Below, in pieces: positions 12,797 to 20,796 of a stretch of DNA of 30,495 bases; position 1 is the stretch's first letter, and every line of letters starts with the position of its first letter. The stretch is from the IMG/VR virus record IMGVR_UViG_3300021960_000332, positions 1 through 30,495 of that record, one strand, 5' to 3'. Made by a program: the position numbers and the translations under genes. The notes below the pieces were generated by a model, which saw nothing but the letters and a program-made list of their open reading frames with translations, did not search any database and was not told the origin of the DNA. Source of the DNA: a virus.

Positions 12797-12823
12797 TTAA
12801 AAAGTCAAGTTTTAGACCTTTAT
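12797..12823 (-). terminator. Possible terminator at end of lysis operon
   Basis: The minus strand reads AAAGGTC, an 8-nt loop, GACTTTTT. The stem is 6-7 bp with one wobble, followed by T5. It overlaps the very end of the holin-like gene. Weaker than the other terminators. Confidence 0.45.
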
Positions 12824-13281
12824 TGATTTTTTATTTTGGTAAACTTCTCAAAACCTCTGCTGCCAAAGTATGCAGCGTAAACCGTTACGAGTAGATATTT
12901 AAGCAAATCTATAAATTCATTTTTTACTGTGAAATCAACCTTGCTGCTGTCTAAGATAACAAACAAAGTCATCATTACGGTTAGGAATATAAGTGTCAAC
13001 GGTCTTGTATTTTTGCTCAACCACGAATCCGAAGTCATATCAGACTGCCACCTATCTGTTACCCCTTGCATCTCGTTTAAATCCATTTCGAGCAGTTTTA
13101 AGGCAGTTTCTTTGTCTTGTGGGGGCAAACTACCATCTTTATCTAAAAACGCCTTAAACACGCCTAAAACGCCTTTTTCGGGCAAGTTGCCTACAATTGA
13201 CTGAACGATATCAGATTTACCGATACTTCTTAAAAAGTCACCTACCCTTGTAGTTCCGTGTTCATCTTTGTATTTAGGCAT
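12820..13281 (-). CDS. Holin-like membrane protein (153 aa)
   Basis: Two hydrophobic segments near the C-terminus, PLTLIFLTVMMTLFVIL (about residues 93-109) and a second around LLKYLLVTVYAAYFGSRGFE (about 127-146), with an amphipathic N-terminal half and a basic C-terminus (KFTKIKNQ). The organisation resembles GTA-type 3TM holins, which permeabilise the membrane for the endolysin. It lies directly downstream of the amidase gene (8-nt overlap) at the end of the late transcript. Confidence 0.7.
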   Translation of the reverse strand: MPKYKDEHGTTRVGDFLRSIGKSDIVQSIVGNLPEKGVLGVFKAFLDKDGSLPPQDKETALKLLEMDLNEMQGVTDRWQSDMTSDSWLSKNTRPLTLIFLTVMMTLFVILDSSKVDFTVKNEFIDLLKYLLVTVYAAYFGSRGFEKFTKIKNQ

Positions 13282-13699
13282 AACAATCTATTATGTGTTT
13301 GTATTCTTTTTGTACGTCAAAACTAGGACAAGCCTTTGGCGCAAACTCGTTATGTCCGTGCAAGGTCGCACCGTTATAAGTACCCATTAATTCATTCAAC
13401 AAACAGTCCAACGCTTCTTTTTGTTCGGGTGTTCTAGTATCTTTGGCTTTTAGGTTATTTTTGCCTATTCCACCAACATAACAAACCCCTATGCTTCCAG
13501 TATTATGACCCTTTGTATGCGCTCCAACCAGTTCGATATTCCGACCATTATGTATAGAGCCATCCAAATAAACAACATAGTGATACCCTATATCATTAAA
13601 GCCTCTTTGCTTGTGCCAGTTTCTTATATCCTCAACGGTTGTGTGCCTACCATCGGGCGTAGCTGAACAATGCAGTATAATTTTATTTATTGCTCTCAT
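13274..13699 (-). CDS. Endolysin: N-acetylmuramoyl-L-alanine amidase (141 aa)
   Basis: Zinc amidase of the Amidase_2/PGRP family (T7 lysozyme-like) that cleaves the lactyl-amide bond between MurNAc and the peptide stem. Likely zinc ligands are His10 (IILHCSAT), a His in ATLHGHNEF (114 or 116) and Cys124 (ACPSF). The GYHYVVYLDGSI segment near residues 38-49 is a family landmark. The protein is a bare catalytic domain without a cell-wall-binding module, as is usual for phages of Gram-negative hosts. It lies between two small membrane protein genes, forming a lysis cassette. Confidence 0.92.
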   Translation of the reverse strand: MRAINKIILHCSATPDGRHTTVEDIRNWHKQRGFNDIGYHYVVYLDGSIHNGRNIELVGAHTKGHNTGSIGVCYVGGIGKNNLKAKDTRTPEQKEALDCLLNELMGTYNGATLHGHNEFAPKACPSFDVQKEYKHIIDCYA

Positions 13700-13847
13700 T
13701 CTTTTTTTTCATTTCTACTATCTTGAGAACAGTATAAACGATTGACGCAACCAATAGGATTATTTTCAACCATTGCTCGACATTGGTAAAGGTTATTAAA
13801 AACGTCAAACTATTAAATAAAGCAATTCTTGCGTCTTCAATATGCAT
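13683..13847 (-). CDS. Small membrane protein, lysis-associated (54 aa)
   Basis: Start set at the ATG at 13847 (MHIEDARIALFNSLTFLITF), 1 nt after the stop of the gene upstream; longer frames would overlap that gene. Two hydrophobic segments, LFNSLTFLITF and WLKIILLVASIVYTVLKIV, and a charged C-terminus (KKKNESNK). It overlaps the amidase gene by 17 nt. It could be a second holin, a holin regulator or a spanin-like accessory. Confidence 0.65.
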   Translation of the reverse strand: MHIEDARIALFNSLTFLITFTNVEQWLKIILLVASIVYTVLKIVEMKKKNESNK

Positions 13848-13848
13848 C

Positions 13849-14181
13849 TTATGAGATTTTGTAGTTTTCGTAATCCAATCCAAAGAAGCTATGCACTCCG
13901 TTACCGCTTAAATTAACAGCATAAGACTTCCAACCGTATGGGTGTCCCTCATCGTTTGACCATAAAGCGTCAACGTGCCATTTAGCAGACAATACTGGTG
14001 CTTTTGTTTCGTTACCCTCATTGTCATATTCGCCATTCTCTAAAACGATATTTCCTAAGTGAACAATCGTATGGTCGTGAGTAGGGTATTCGTTTCCGTT
14101 TTCGTCTGTATCTACTCCTAATGATACCACTTTTTTCATTGCTTCTTCTTGTGATGCAAATTCGTATTTTCCTATTTTCAT
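13849..14181 (-). CDS. Hypothetical protein of late region (110 aa)
   Basis: Acidic, soluble-looking protein: MKIGKYEFASQEEAMKKVVS, then HDHTIVHLGNIVLENGEYD, then WHVDALWSNDEGHPYGWKSY. His and Trp residues are numerous but no catalytic signature is evident. It stands between the GIY-YIG endonuclease and the lysis genes. A virion-associated role is possible but not shown. Its upstream 30 bp contain a short direct repeat of a TATAACCAA-like word. Confidence 0.6.
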   Translation of the reverse strand: MKIGKYEFASQEEAMKKVVSLGVDTDENGNEYPTHDHTIVHLGNIVLENGEYDNEGNETKAPVLSAKWHVDALWSNDEGHPYGWKSYAVNLSGNGVHSFFGLDYENYKIS

Positions 14182-14212
14182 TATATTAACTTTTGGTTAT
14201 AACTATTGGTTA

Positions 14213-14821
14213 TTATGTGTGTGTAATTGTTAATTTATATTTATTTACTTTATGCCCATTAATCATATTATTAATATGTGATACAGAAACACCTAAATCT
14301 AAAGATGCTTCTTTAACACTTTGATATGTTTTATTTTTTAATTCGCAAAACACTTTTCTTGACTTTGATTTAGACATTTTCAATCTTGAATTAATAGAGT
14401 GTTTCATTCCTTTTACATATCCTTGAGTTCCGTAGCAAGGGTGTAATTTCCCTTTTTTTGCTAAAGACAATTTTTGTCTATGTTCTTCACTGAAAAATGT
14501 ATTTCCTTTTTTAGATTTAGATATTTTTCTTTTACTTTCTTCAGATTGCATTGATACACCTCTCGCATTGTTTGTTAAATTATATGAATTAATATCATTC
14601 TTGCAATCTAACTCTTGCAGAATAAATTCCTCTAACTCAATATAATCTTTACCAATATAAAGTATTTCTCTTGAAAAGCATTCTTTTCTTTTTTTATATG
14701 CTTTTTTAAAATAAGAGCCACTACCAATGTAACCATCACTTATATCTCCACAATGAGAACCTATATAATGTTTTCCATTATAAGAATCGCTCCACCTATA
14801 AACAAATCCAATATTATTCAT
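14213..14821 (-). CDS. GIY-YIG homing endonuclease with NUMOD-type tail (202 aa)
   Basis: Free-standing homing endonuclease. The N-terminal GIY-YIG motif appears as GFVYRWSDSYNGKHYIGSH. Two NUMOD3-like basic repeats follow (SEESKRKISKSKKGN and SEEHRQKLSLAKKGK), then an IENR1-like C-terminal helix-turn-helix (YQSVKEASLDLGVSVSHIN). Codon use is more A/T-rich than the flanking genes, a usual sign of a mobile intruder. Its start overlaps the adhesin stop by one base (TAATG). It probably cleaves an allele of the neighbouring locus lacking the insertion and spreads by repair. Confidence 0.88.
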   Translation of the reverse strand: MNNIGFVYRWSDSYNGKHYIGSHCGDISDGYIGSGSYFKKAYKKRKECFSREILYIGKDYIELEEFILQELDCKNDINSYNLTNNARGVSMQSEESKRKISKSKKGNTFFSEEHRQKLSLAKKGKLHPCYGTQGYVKGMKHSINSRLKMSKSKSRKVFCELKNKTYQSVKEASLDLGVSVSHINNMINGHKVNKYKLTITHT

Positions 14822-16068
14822 TAGTTGCTTGTTAATGCTTGTAATTCGCTATCGCTTAATGCGGTGTTGTAAACTCTTACGTCTTTTGTGTTTCCGTAAA
14901 AATAATGAAGTCCACCAGCTCCTTGCTCAAATCTAATTGTTTTTAATACATTTTGTGCGAACGTGTTGCCAATAAGTTCGGTATCTACTTCAACACCATT
15001 AACCCATAGCGCATAATCATTTGTTTTGTATTTTAAAGCAATTTTATTATATGTACTAAAAGATGGAACAACATAACTTAATGATGAAGGCGAACCCCCT
15101 AAAGCAGTAACAATAACAGTTCCAATAAGATTTGTAGATACATTAAAATATAATGTTAATCTATTATTGTTTGTGAAATCAGATATAGAAATTCTTTTAG
15201 TGGCGGCATCATTAAAATCACTTTTCATTTCAACATACAAAACACCCTCTGTTGAATTTATTACTTGCTCATTACCTCCATTATTACAAACTTCCGCAAC
15301 CCTCGTTACTGCACTTCCAGATGTAGGAATATACGATGTAGCGTAACTGCCTTGTTCTAATTGTGCGCCCCATAAGTAAACACCACTTATTCCGTCTCCT
15401 GTATAAATTGTAGTACCATTATTTAAAATAATGATTACATTAAAGCTTGTTGAAACAGCTGTATCTGTAATTTGTACTTTCCACCAACCATTTCCATAAT
15501 CTTCTGAACTATAACTATCAACTGAACCAATACTAAAGAAAGTACCATTAGTTGTATTAAACGAAATAGCACCATTTGGACCAGCTATATAAAAAGATAA
15601 ATTTCTAGCTTGTCCTACATCTGATTTTTTTACAAAAACGGTATAAGTGTACTGTAAACCAGATACAACTGTTGTTACATTATGCCTAATATCGTGTGAA
15701 GCATTTAATGTATTTTCTTGTATAAAATCTCCACTTAAATTTCCGTCTGGAGATATAGTGCTATTAGGTATAACAGATGTATTAATTTTAGTCCAAGCAG
15801 CTTTACTGAAATCTTGCGAATAAGAATATAAATTACTCCTACTCGGCTCTAAAAGCAAAGCACCTTTGGTACTATCTTTATAATCTATTCTTGGCTTATT
15901 GTTTCTTAAAACCTCGATTAACCCTTGTTTGTTAACTCTTGTAGCACTTGTTGCTCTTGTAAAGTCAAAAGGCAGAGGCTTAAAGTTTCCATTCTCATCA
16001 TTGTATGCTAACGTTGAGCCTTCTTTTGTCGCCCAAAGTCCATTTCCAAATTTAAGTGTATTGCTCAT
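14821..16068 (-). CDS. Lectin-like (LamG/concanavalin) tail adhesin, paralog 2 (415 aa)
   Basis: Large extracellular-type structural protein. The N-terminal part has FDFTRATSATRVNKQGLIE (about residues 35-53) and LEPSRSNLYSYSQDF; the middle is strand-rich with SYATSYIPTSGSAVTRVAE; the C-terminal domain has LamG/concanavalin-like features (EGVLYVEM, LALKYKTNDYALWVNGV-type strands, DVRVYNTALSDSELQAL). These proteins usually bind host glycans at the tail tip or on decorations. It is clearly a paralog of the gene at 16070-17305, separated from it by 1 nt. Confidence 0.8.
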   Translation of the reverse strand: MSNTLKFGNGLWATKEGSTLAYNDENGNFKPLPFDFTRATSATRVNKQGLIEVLRNNKPRIDYKDSTKGALLLEPSRSNLYSYSQDFSKAAWTKINTSVIPNSTISPDGNLSGDFIQENTLNASHDIRHNVTTVVSGLQYTYTVFVKKSDVGQARNLSFYIAGPNGAISFNTTNGTFFSIGSVDSYSSEDYGNGWWKVQITDTAVSTSFNVIIILNNGTTIYTGDGISGVYLWGAQLEQGSYATSYIPTSGSAVTRVAEVCNNGGNEQVINSTEGVLYVEMKSDFNDAATKRISISDFTNNNRLTLYFNVSTNLIGTVIVTALGGSPSSLSYVVPSFSTYNKIALKYKTNDYALWVNGVEVDTELIGNTFAQNVLKTIRFEQGAGGLHYFYGNTKDVRVYNTALSDSELQALTSN

Positions 16069-16069
16069 A

Positions 16070-17305
16070 TTATTCTATCGTGTATAATTGTCCCTCTGCC
16101 ATATCTTGAAAAGATACCCAAGACGTTAATGTTTCTAAATCTGAATCGTTTAAAGCTGAATCGAAGTATTGAATTTGTTTTGTGTTTCCGTAGAAAGGTT
16201 CTGTTCCTGTTCCGTTATCAAAAGATAAATCTAACAACCCAACAGGCATTGATGCAAGTGTATCTGTTCCAACTTCAAAGCCATTAACCCATAAACCAAC
16301 ATCATTTAATTTATATTTTGCTGCAACCTTAACTAAATTTGTAGCATCTGTTAAGTTGTATGTTAGAATTGCTTGAGAAAATCCTAATGAAGATATAAAT
16401 AAAGCTATTTGATTTGATGTTGTACTAAAATAAATAATTATTCTATTAGCTGCTGTATCATTTGATATTCCTAAAACTCTGTTAGTACCATCATTAGCCA
16501 AAGCACTAATCTCTGCCATCAAAACACCCTCTGAATCATTAAACGTAGAAGCATCTCCAGCACCGTTTGCAGTTTCGGCTACACGAGTTACTGTTGAACC
16601 GCTAGTTGGTATGTATGATGTTGGGTAAGAACCCATTTGAAAATCAGCACCCCACAAATAAACATTTCCTAATCCTACGTTAACACCATCACTACTAACA
16701 AAAATTTGAGCCAAAGAATTTGTATTATTTCCTATAACAGAACATTTATACCAACCATTTCCATAGTTTTCTATTTTAGTACCTAAAACGCTTAATGTGC
16801 TTCCAACAATTCCGTTTTTAATATCAAAATATGCATAAGAACTAGTAGAGCGTAAACGGATAAATTGTGTATCTTTGTATTTTGCAAATACACTAAAAAC
16901 TCCATCTCCAGTATTACCTACATTGTCATATATATTACCACCAGAACTTGTGACTTGTAATTCATCTGCGTTTAAAGTTCCATCTGGAGATATTATACTA
17001 TTACTTATTATAGTTACGTTACTTTTTAACCAAGCAGCATTACTAAAATCTTGACTGTAAGGTAATGAATTAGTCCGAGCTGGTTCCAAAATGTGGCTTG
17101 GGCATCCCTTTACAACACCATCAATCAATGGGTAGTTTAATCGTGATTGACCACTTGCAACGGTTTCTATAAGTCCGTATTTGTTTATTCTTGTAGCAGC
17201 AGACGCTCTTGCAAAATCAAAATCCCCCACACCGTCAGACGGTAGTACGGAATAAAACTTTGAGCCTTGCGCTGCTGGAATTAATGCTAGTTTCGGTTTT
17301 GCCAT
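16070..17305 (-). CDS. Lectin-like (LamG/concanavalin) tail adhesin, paralog 1 (411 aa)
   Basis: Start set at the ATG at 17305 (MAKPKLALIPAAQGSKFYSV), 2 nt after the stop of the upstream 60-aa gene; an earlier in-frame ATG would overlap that gene. Same architecture as the neighbour: FDFARASAATRINKYGLIE, LEPARTNSLPYSQDFSNAAW, SYPTSYIPTSGSTVTRVAE, and a C-terminal LamG-like domain ending with QYFDSALNDSDLETL. Framework segments are conserved between the paralogs while the segments between them have diverged, as expected for receptor-binding proteins under selection. Confidence 0.8.
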   Translation of the reverse strand: MAKPKLALIPAAQGSKFYSVLPSDGVGDFDFARASAATRINKYGLIETVASGQSRLNYPLIDGVVKGCPSHILEPARTNSLPYSQDFSNAAWLKSNVTIISNSIISPDGTLNADELQVTSSGGNIYDNVGNTGDGVFSVFAKYKDTQFIRLRSTSSYAYFDIKNGIVGSTLSVLGTKIENYGNGWYKCSVIGNNTNSLAQIFVSSDGVNVGLGNVYLWGADFQMGSYPTSYIPTSGSTVTRVAETANGAGDASTFNDSEGVLMAEISALANDGTNRVLGISNDTAANRIIIYFSTTSNQIALFISSLGFSQAILTYNLTDATNLVKVAAKYKLNDVGLWVNGFEVGTDTLASMPVGLLDLSFDNGTGTEPFYGNTKQIQYFDSALNDSDLETLTSWVSFQDMAEGQLYTIE

Positions 17306-17307
17306 TT

Positions 17308-17490
17308 CTATTGTTTTAAATCTTGTAATCCAGTTATATGAGTCCAATCAGCGATGCACTTCTTGGCTTCAACTTCTTGTCTTTTGTTCATTTCAAATTG
17401 ACCGCTAAAAAATTCTGTCTTTGTTCCTATTGATGAAGCTGTCTCTAAAGCAACTCCCCACCAACTACTATCGTATATCTCGTTTGCCAT
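17308..17490 (-). CDS. Small hypothetical protein (60 aa)
   Basis: MANEIYDSSWWGVALETASS followed by a helical, charged C-terminus (KRQEVEAKKCIADWTHITGL). No motif is recognised. It lies just ahead of the adhesin pair, so a small virion or assembly protein is possible. Confidence 0.6.
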   Translation of the reverse strand: MANEIYDSSWWGVALETASSIGTKTEFFSGQFEMNKRQEVEAKKCIADWTHITGLQDLKQ

Positions 17491-17497
17491 TGTTTAT

Positions 17498-17683
17498 TTA
17501 TTTATCCATTCGTTGTAACATACCGCTATCGCTTGGTCTTTCGGAAACTCCTTTACCATAACTTCTACACATCTCGTCATAAAATCGTTTTGCGTCTCGC
17601 TCGGTGTTGGTTTTGGTATTGGCATTTAAGTATTTTTTAAGTCGTTTAACGTTTGTTTCTTTTGGTTTGTATGTTGTTTTCAT
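17498..17683 (-). CDS. Small basic hypothetical protein (61 aa)
   Basis: Lysine/arginine-rich (MKTTYKPKETNVKRLKKYLN, then RDAKRFYDEMCRSYGKGVSE). Its ATG overlaps the stop of the HNH endonuclease gene (ATGA). Function not recognisable; nucleic-acid binding would fit the charge. Confidence 0.55.
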   Translation of the reverse strand: MKTTYKPKETNVKRLKKYLNANTKTNTERDAKRFYDEMCRSYGKGVSERPSDSGMLQRMDK

Positions 17684-18078
17684 TTTTGATAATGCATTAG
17701 ATTATTATCTACTGCGTGTTTAAAATTCTCACCATTTGTAACCCATTCTAAATTATAAACATTATTATCTGTTTTTACACAATTTTTATGATTTACTTGT
17801 GGTTTATTATTTTCGTTAATTATAAACTCTTTAGCTACTAATTGATGAACTAAATGATTTTTTTTATTACCACCAATATTTAAACTACATCTACAATACC
17901 CTTTTTTGGTTATCCAAAAAGGAACTAATTTACCTTTATATGTAAATAGCCTTTTTTTTGTTATGTCTTTAGGGTCTGCCCTTTCTATTTTTCTTGTTAT
18001 ACTTCTTACCCTACCTAAATTACTTACTTCATAATAACCATTATATCCACTTACTGGTTTCCAAATTTCTGTTTGCAT
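17680..18078 (-). CDS. HNH homing endonuclease with NUMOD4 domain (132 aa)
   Basis: N-terminal NUMOD4 motif (WKPVSGYNGYYEVSNLGRVRS, split by residues 6-26) followed by an HNH_3-type core: HLVHQLVAKEFI and NKPQVNHKNCVKTDNNVYNL, then EWVTNGENFKHA. This is a free-standing homing endonuclease. It is more A/T-rich than the structural genes around it, indicating a later insertion between the connector gene and the 61-aa gene. Confidence 0.88.
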   Translation of the reverse strand: MQTEIWKPVSGYNGYYEVSNLGRVRSITRKIERADPKDITKKRLFTYKGKLVPFWITKKGYCRCSLNIGGNKKNHLVHQLVAKEFIINENNKPQVNHKNCVKTDNNVYNLEWVTNGENFKHAVDNNLMHYQK

Positions 18079-18101
18079 ACGCTTAAATTTATTTATTTAT
18101 T

Positions 18102-18632
18102 TTATATAAAAGTACCAATTAATAATGTTAAAGTCAAAACCCATCCATTAAATAAGTCGTTTGTATCGGGGTATATGTCGTCATTACTATTGCTAGTATA
18201 TTCGGGGAATAAAGTTTGGTTGAAAGCCATATAATCAATAAACCGCTTTGTGTAGTACTCTGCTGTATTTCTTGCTTTATTAACAAGATAATCAACTTCC
18301 TCTTTACTTACTGTTTCTGAATTTTCTGGTGTATGTTTATATACCCCTCCATTTTTTATTTGATACGCAGCATAAATAAAATATTCGGATTGAGCATACC
18401 AGATTAACATTGGCTGAATGTAGTCATTAACAAGTGTCAAATAATTTCCAGTCAAAGTATGAGCATCAATATCGTTGCTTATTCTGTTATACAAATCAGT
18501 ACCCAAATAATTTTGAACTTGTATTTGTTGTGAAATTTTAATAAACGGTATAAGCTTGTCTGTACTTATGTTACCATCTAAGATACTGTTTTTGACTAAG
18601 TCTGTTCTTGATATAAATAGTGCTGTTGCCAT
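18102..18632 (-). CDS. Head-tail connector-like protein (176 aa)
   Basis: Helical protein of connector-like length (MATALFISRTDLVKNSILDG..., IKISQQIQVQNYLGTDLYNR, later NKARNTAEYYTKRFIDYM). It begins with a one-base overlap at the portal stop. Position directly after the portal and the helical pattern fit a head-completion/connector (gp6-like) protein that sits under the portal. The family assignment is by position and look, not by a defined motif. Confidence 0.6.
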   Translation of the reverse strand: MATALFISRTDLVKNSILDGNISTDKLIPFIKISQQIQVQNYLGTDLYNRISNDIDAHTLTGNYLTLVNDYIQPMLIWYAQSEYFIYAAYQIKNGGVYKHTPENSETVSKEEVDYLVNKARNTAEYYTKRFIDYMAFNQTLFPEYTSNSNDDIYPDTNDLFNGWVLTLTLLIGTFI

Positions 18633-20404
18633 TATTTTCCGTAATTAGGATGGTGACCGTTATTGGGCATATCTTTTGGTGCTATTTTAGCTGTTTCGTA
18701 TTCCTCGCCTTTTGGAATATAACTTTGAGGAATGCTACTAACCTCATCACTACTAGACAACGCTTTGTCTTCTACAAATGTGCCGTCTGTTTTTTGTTTA
18801 AGTCTATAAAGTTGCTCCATCCAAAAATGACCACAGTTTACACCGCCTTTGTATTTAAAGAGCGAATAATTTTGACCTTGATGTCCGAATGAATTGTTAA
18901 CCCCTTGAAACGATGCTTGGTCAATATCCTCTTTTCTATATACAACACCGTTGGCAGTTCTTGCCATCATCGCAACACAAAACGCTCTTGACTTACCACT
19001 ACTGTATTTTTGGTCGTACTTGTATCGTATCTTATAATACGATTTGTCTAAGAAACTTTTTGCGCTAGGCTTTGACTTAATAAAGTCAGCTAACTTTTGT
19101 AACCCTGTCTTTTTTTCTTTGATTAAGCTATTCGCCCAATCCTCAACGCTTTCATTATCTTCTGAAAATTCTCTTTCATCTACTAACTCCCATTCGTCTT
19201 CAACGGTTTCCCATTGTAAATTGGCAAGTACTTCGTCAAATTCATCGTCTGTTAAATCAGCAGATAATTTTACCCCTGTTTCTTCTTCTCTAGTTTCAGC
19301 ATCCACTACGTTTGATAGGTCTGTAAATTCTAGCGGTTGAAGCGTTTTGAAGTATAAATTAAGCGATATATCATTGTAGGCTAGTATATCATCAAAGGCT
19401 TTAATTAAAAGCGTCTGAAACGGTCTAATGACGGTATTATCCATTAGCGTTGAAGCAGTCTGCAATTCTTCGGCATTGTTTCCTAATCCTGTTGAATCTT
19501 TAACCCCTAACAACATAGGACTAACAACCCTGTGAGCGACCATTATTTTGCGCATACTTTCGTCCGACAAAAACTGGTATTGTTCGTGAGCATCACTTAA
19601 TTGGATTGGCTCAATACTTGCAGCAGTTTCAGCATTATCGTTAAACGACAAAATGAACTTGCCACTATTAGAACTTCCGCTAAACTTTTGATAAATTCTG
19701 TTTTCTATCAATTGCCTTTGTTCGGGGTCTGGAGTTCCGTTATTAAAGTTAATTAACATACTTGGCGCAAGACCGTTCATAATGTTGTTGATATGGAAGT
19801 TTGATATTTCTTCCTCCATTTGACAATACTGCAAACCACCTTGATAATCAACAGGCGAATAGTATTTGAACCCAGCACGATAAGGTTTAACGTAGTAAAT
19901 TTGAATCGGTGCATTACCATATCCAAACGCTTCTATCCTTGTAAGTTTATCTGACTTCTTGTAATTTGCCCAATCGGGGTGCATATAGTACGCTTCAATT
20001 TCTCCCTTTTCATTGCACTTTTCGGCTCTTAAAGTTTCTACTGGAATATGCTCAACCCTTGCAACCTTTTTTCTGTCCTTTGAATAAATTACTTGGATAG
20101 CACATTGACCCATTAACTTCAAATCGTAAGCTAGTTTTCTAGTACAATCATCGTGAAACAAAGTAATCATTTGTGCGTATGCTTCAGGTTTTTTATTACT
20201 ATCCGTTGCATCTAACCCTTTTCCGAAAATCATTTCAGACATCGCATTGATAATAGCGTTGTTTGTAGGACTTCCGTTGTATCGGTCAATCAAATACTGG
20301 AAATAGTCGTTATCCTCGCCATAAGAAACGAAATTATCGTTCTTGGTTTCCATTACTTGCGGACTTGTGTAGGTCGATAAATTTACTACTCTTAAATCGT
20401 TCAT
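18632..20404 (-). CDS. Portal protein with extra C-terminal domain (590 aa)
   Basis: Dodecameric head-tail portal through which DNA is packaged. The N-terminus (YGEDNDYFQYLIDRYNGSPT, then NAIINAMSEMIFGKGL) is the usual Bacteroidota phage portal opening. Portal core helices follow, including SDESMRKIMVAHRVVSPMLL, LGNNAEELQTA and FQTLLIKAFDDIL. After residue about 410 an extra domain follows: a helical linker, then YYKIRYKYDQKYSSGKSRAF, MMARTANGVVYRKEDIDQ, and NYSLFKYKGGVNCGHFWMEQ. This part is not a standard portal domain. The gene overlaps the 114-aa gene by ATGA. Confidence 0.85.
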   Translation of the reverse strand: MNDLRVVNLSTYTSPQVMETKNDNFVSYGEDNDYFQYLIDRYNGSPTNNAIINAMSEMIFGKGLDATDSNKKPEAYAQMITLFHDDCTRKLAYDLKLMGQCAIQVIYSKDRKKVARVEHIPVETLRAEKCNEKGEIEAYYMHPDWANYKKSDKLTRIEAFGYGNAPIQIYYVKPYRAGFKYYSPVDYQGGLQYCQMEEEISNFHINNIMNGLAPSMLINFNNGTPDPEQRQLIENRIYQKFSGSSNSGKFILSFNDNAETAASIEPIQLSDAHEQYQFLSDESMRKIMVAHRVVSPMLLGVKDSTGLGNNAEELQTASTLMDNTVIRPFQTLLIKAFDDILAYNDISLNLYFKTLQPLEFTDLSNVVDAETREEETGVKLSADLTDDEFDEVLANLQWETVEDEWELVDEREFSEDNESVEDWANSLIKEKKTGLQKLADFIKSKPSAKSFLDKSYYKIRYKYDQKYSSGKSRAFCVAMMARTANGVVYRKEDIDQASFQGVNNSFGHQGQNYSLFKYKGGVNCGHFWMEQLYRLKQKTDGTFVEDKALSSSDEVSSIPQSYIPKGEEYETAKIAPKDMPNNGHHPNYGK

Positions 20405-20745
20405 AATATAATGTAATCGTTATTACTTGGTTCGCTTATATATTCGTTTTTGTTTATAGAATAATAATCGTTTGTATCTTGGTCAATTGTTTGGTCAGTA
20501 CAAAATATTTTATCCAAATAAATCACTTCTAAGCCATCCAAAATTGTTAAGTCATAAAACCTACCCTCTTTCAAAGAAAATGCGTGAGATACGCTTAAAT
20601 AGTCTCTGTCAGTCGTTGTGCTTACCGTTGCGGTAGTTACATCGTTAGTGCTATCGTCTCGCAGCTTTAATGTTACTGTTGCTGGATAGCTTCTAGGTAT
20701 AACCTTTATAACTTGTGCGCTTGTGCTTGTTGTTAAGACTTTCAT
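20401..20745 (-). CDS. Small conserved structural protein (114 aa)
   Basis: Start taken at the ATG at 20745 (MKVLTTSTSAQVIKVIPRSY), immediately after the CTATATATAAAT element; the reading frame extends upstream only to a TTG. Strand-rich protein with TATVSTTTDRDYLSVSHAFS and EGRFYDLTILDGLEVIYLDK. I recall this pattern in small virion-associated proteins of flavobacterial phages. It lies between the tail-tube candidate and the portal, with a terminator just upstream. Confidence 0.65.
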   Translation of the reverse strand: MKVLTTSTSAQVIKVIPRSYPATVTLKLRDDSTNDVTTATVSTTTDRDYLSVSHAFSLKEGRFYDLTILDGLEVIYLDKIFCTDQTIDQDTNDYYSINKNEYISEPSNNDYIIL

Positions 20746-20757
20746 ATTTATATATAG
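20746..20757 (-). promoter_or_regulatory. CTATATATAAAT element before 114-aa gene
   Basis: The minus strand reads CTATATATAAAT directly before the ATG at 20745, and lies about 40 nt past the terminator at 20797-20828. Transcription of the portal unit probably restarts here, which supports a promoter role. Confidence 0.55.
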
Positions 20758-20796
20758 CAAATAGTTTGAAATTTTGTATCTCTTTGGATTTATTTC

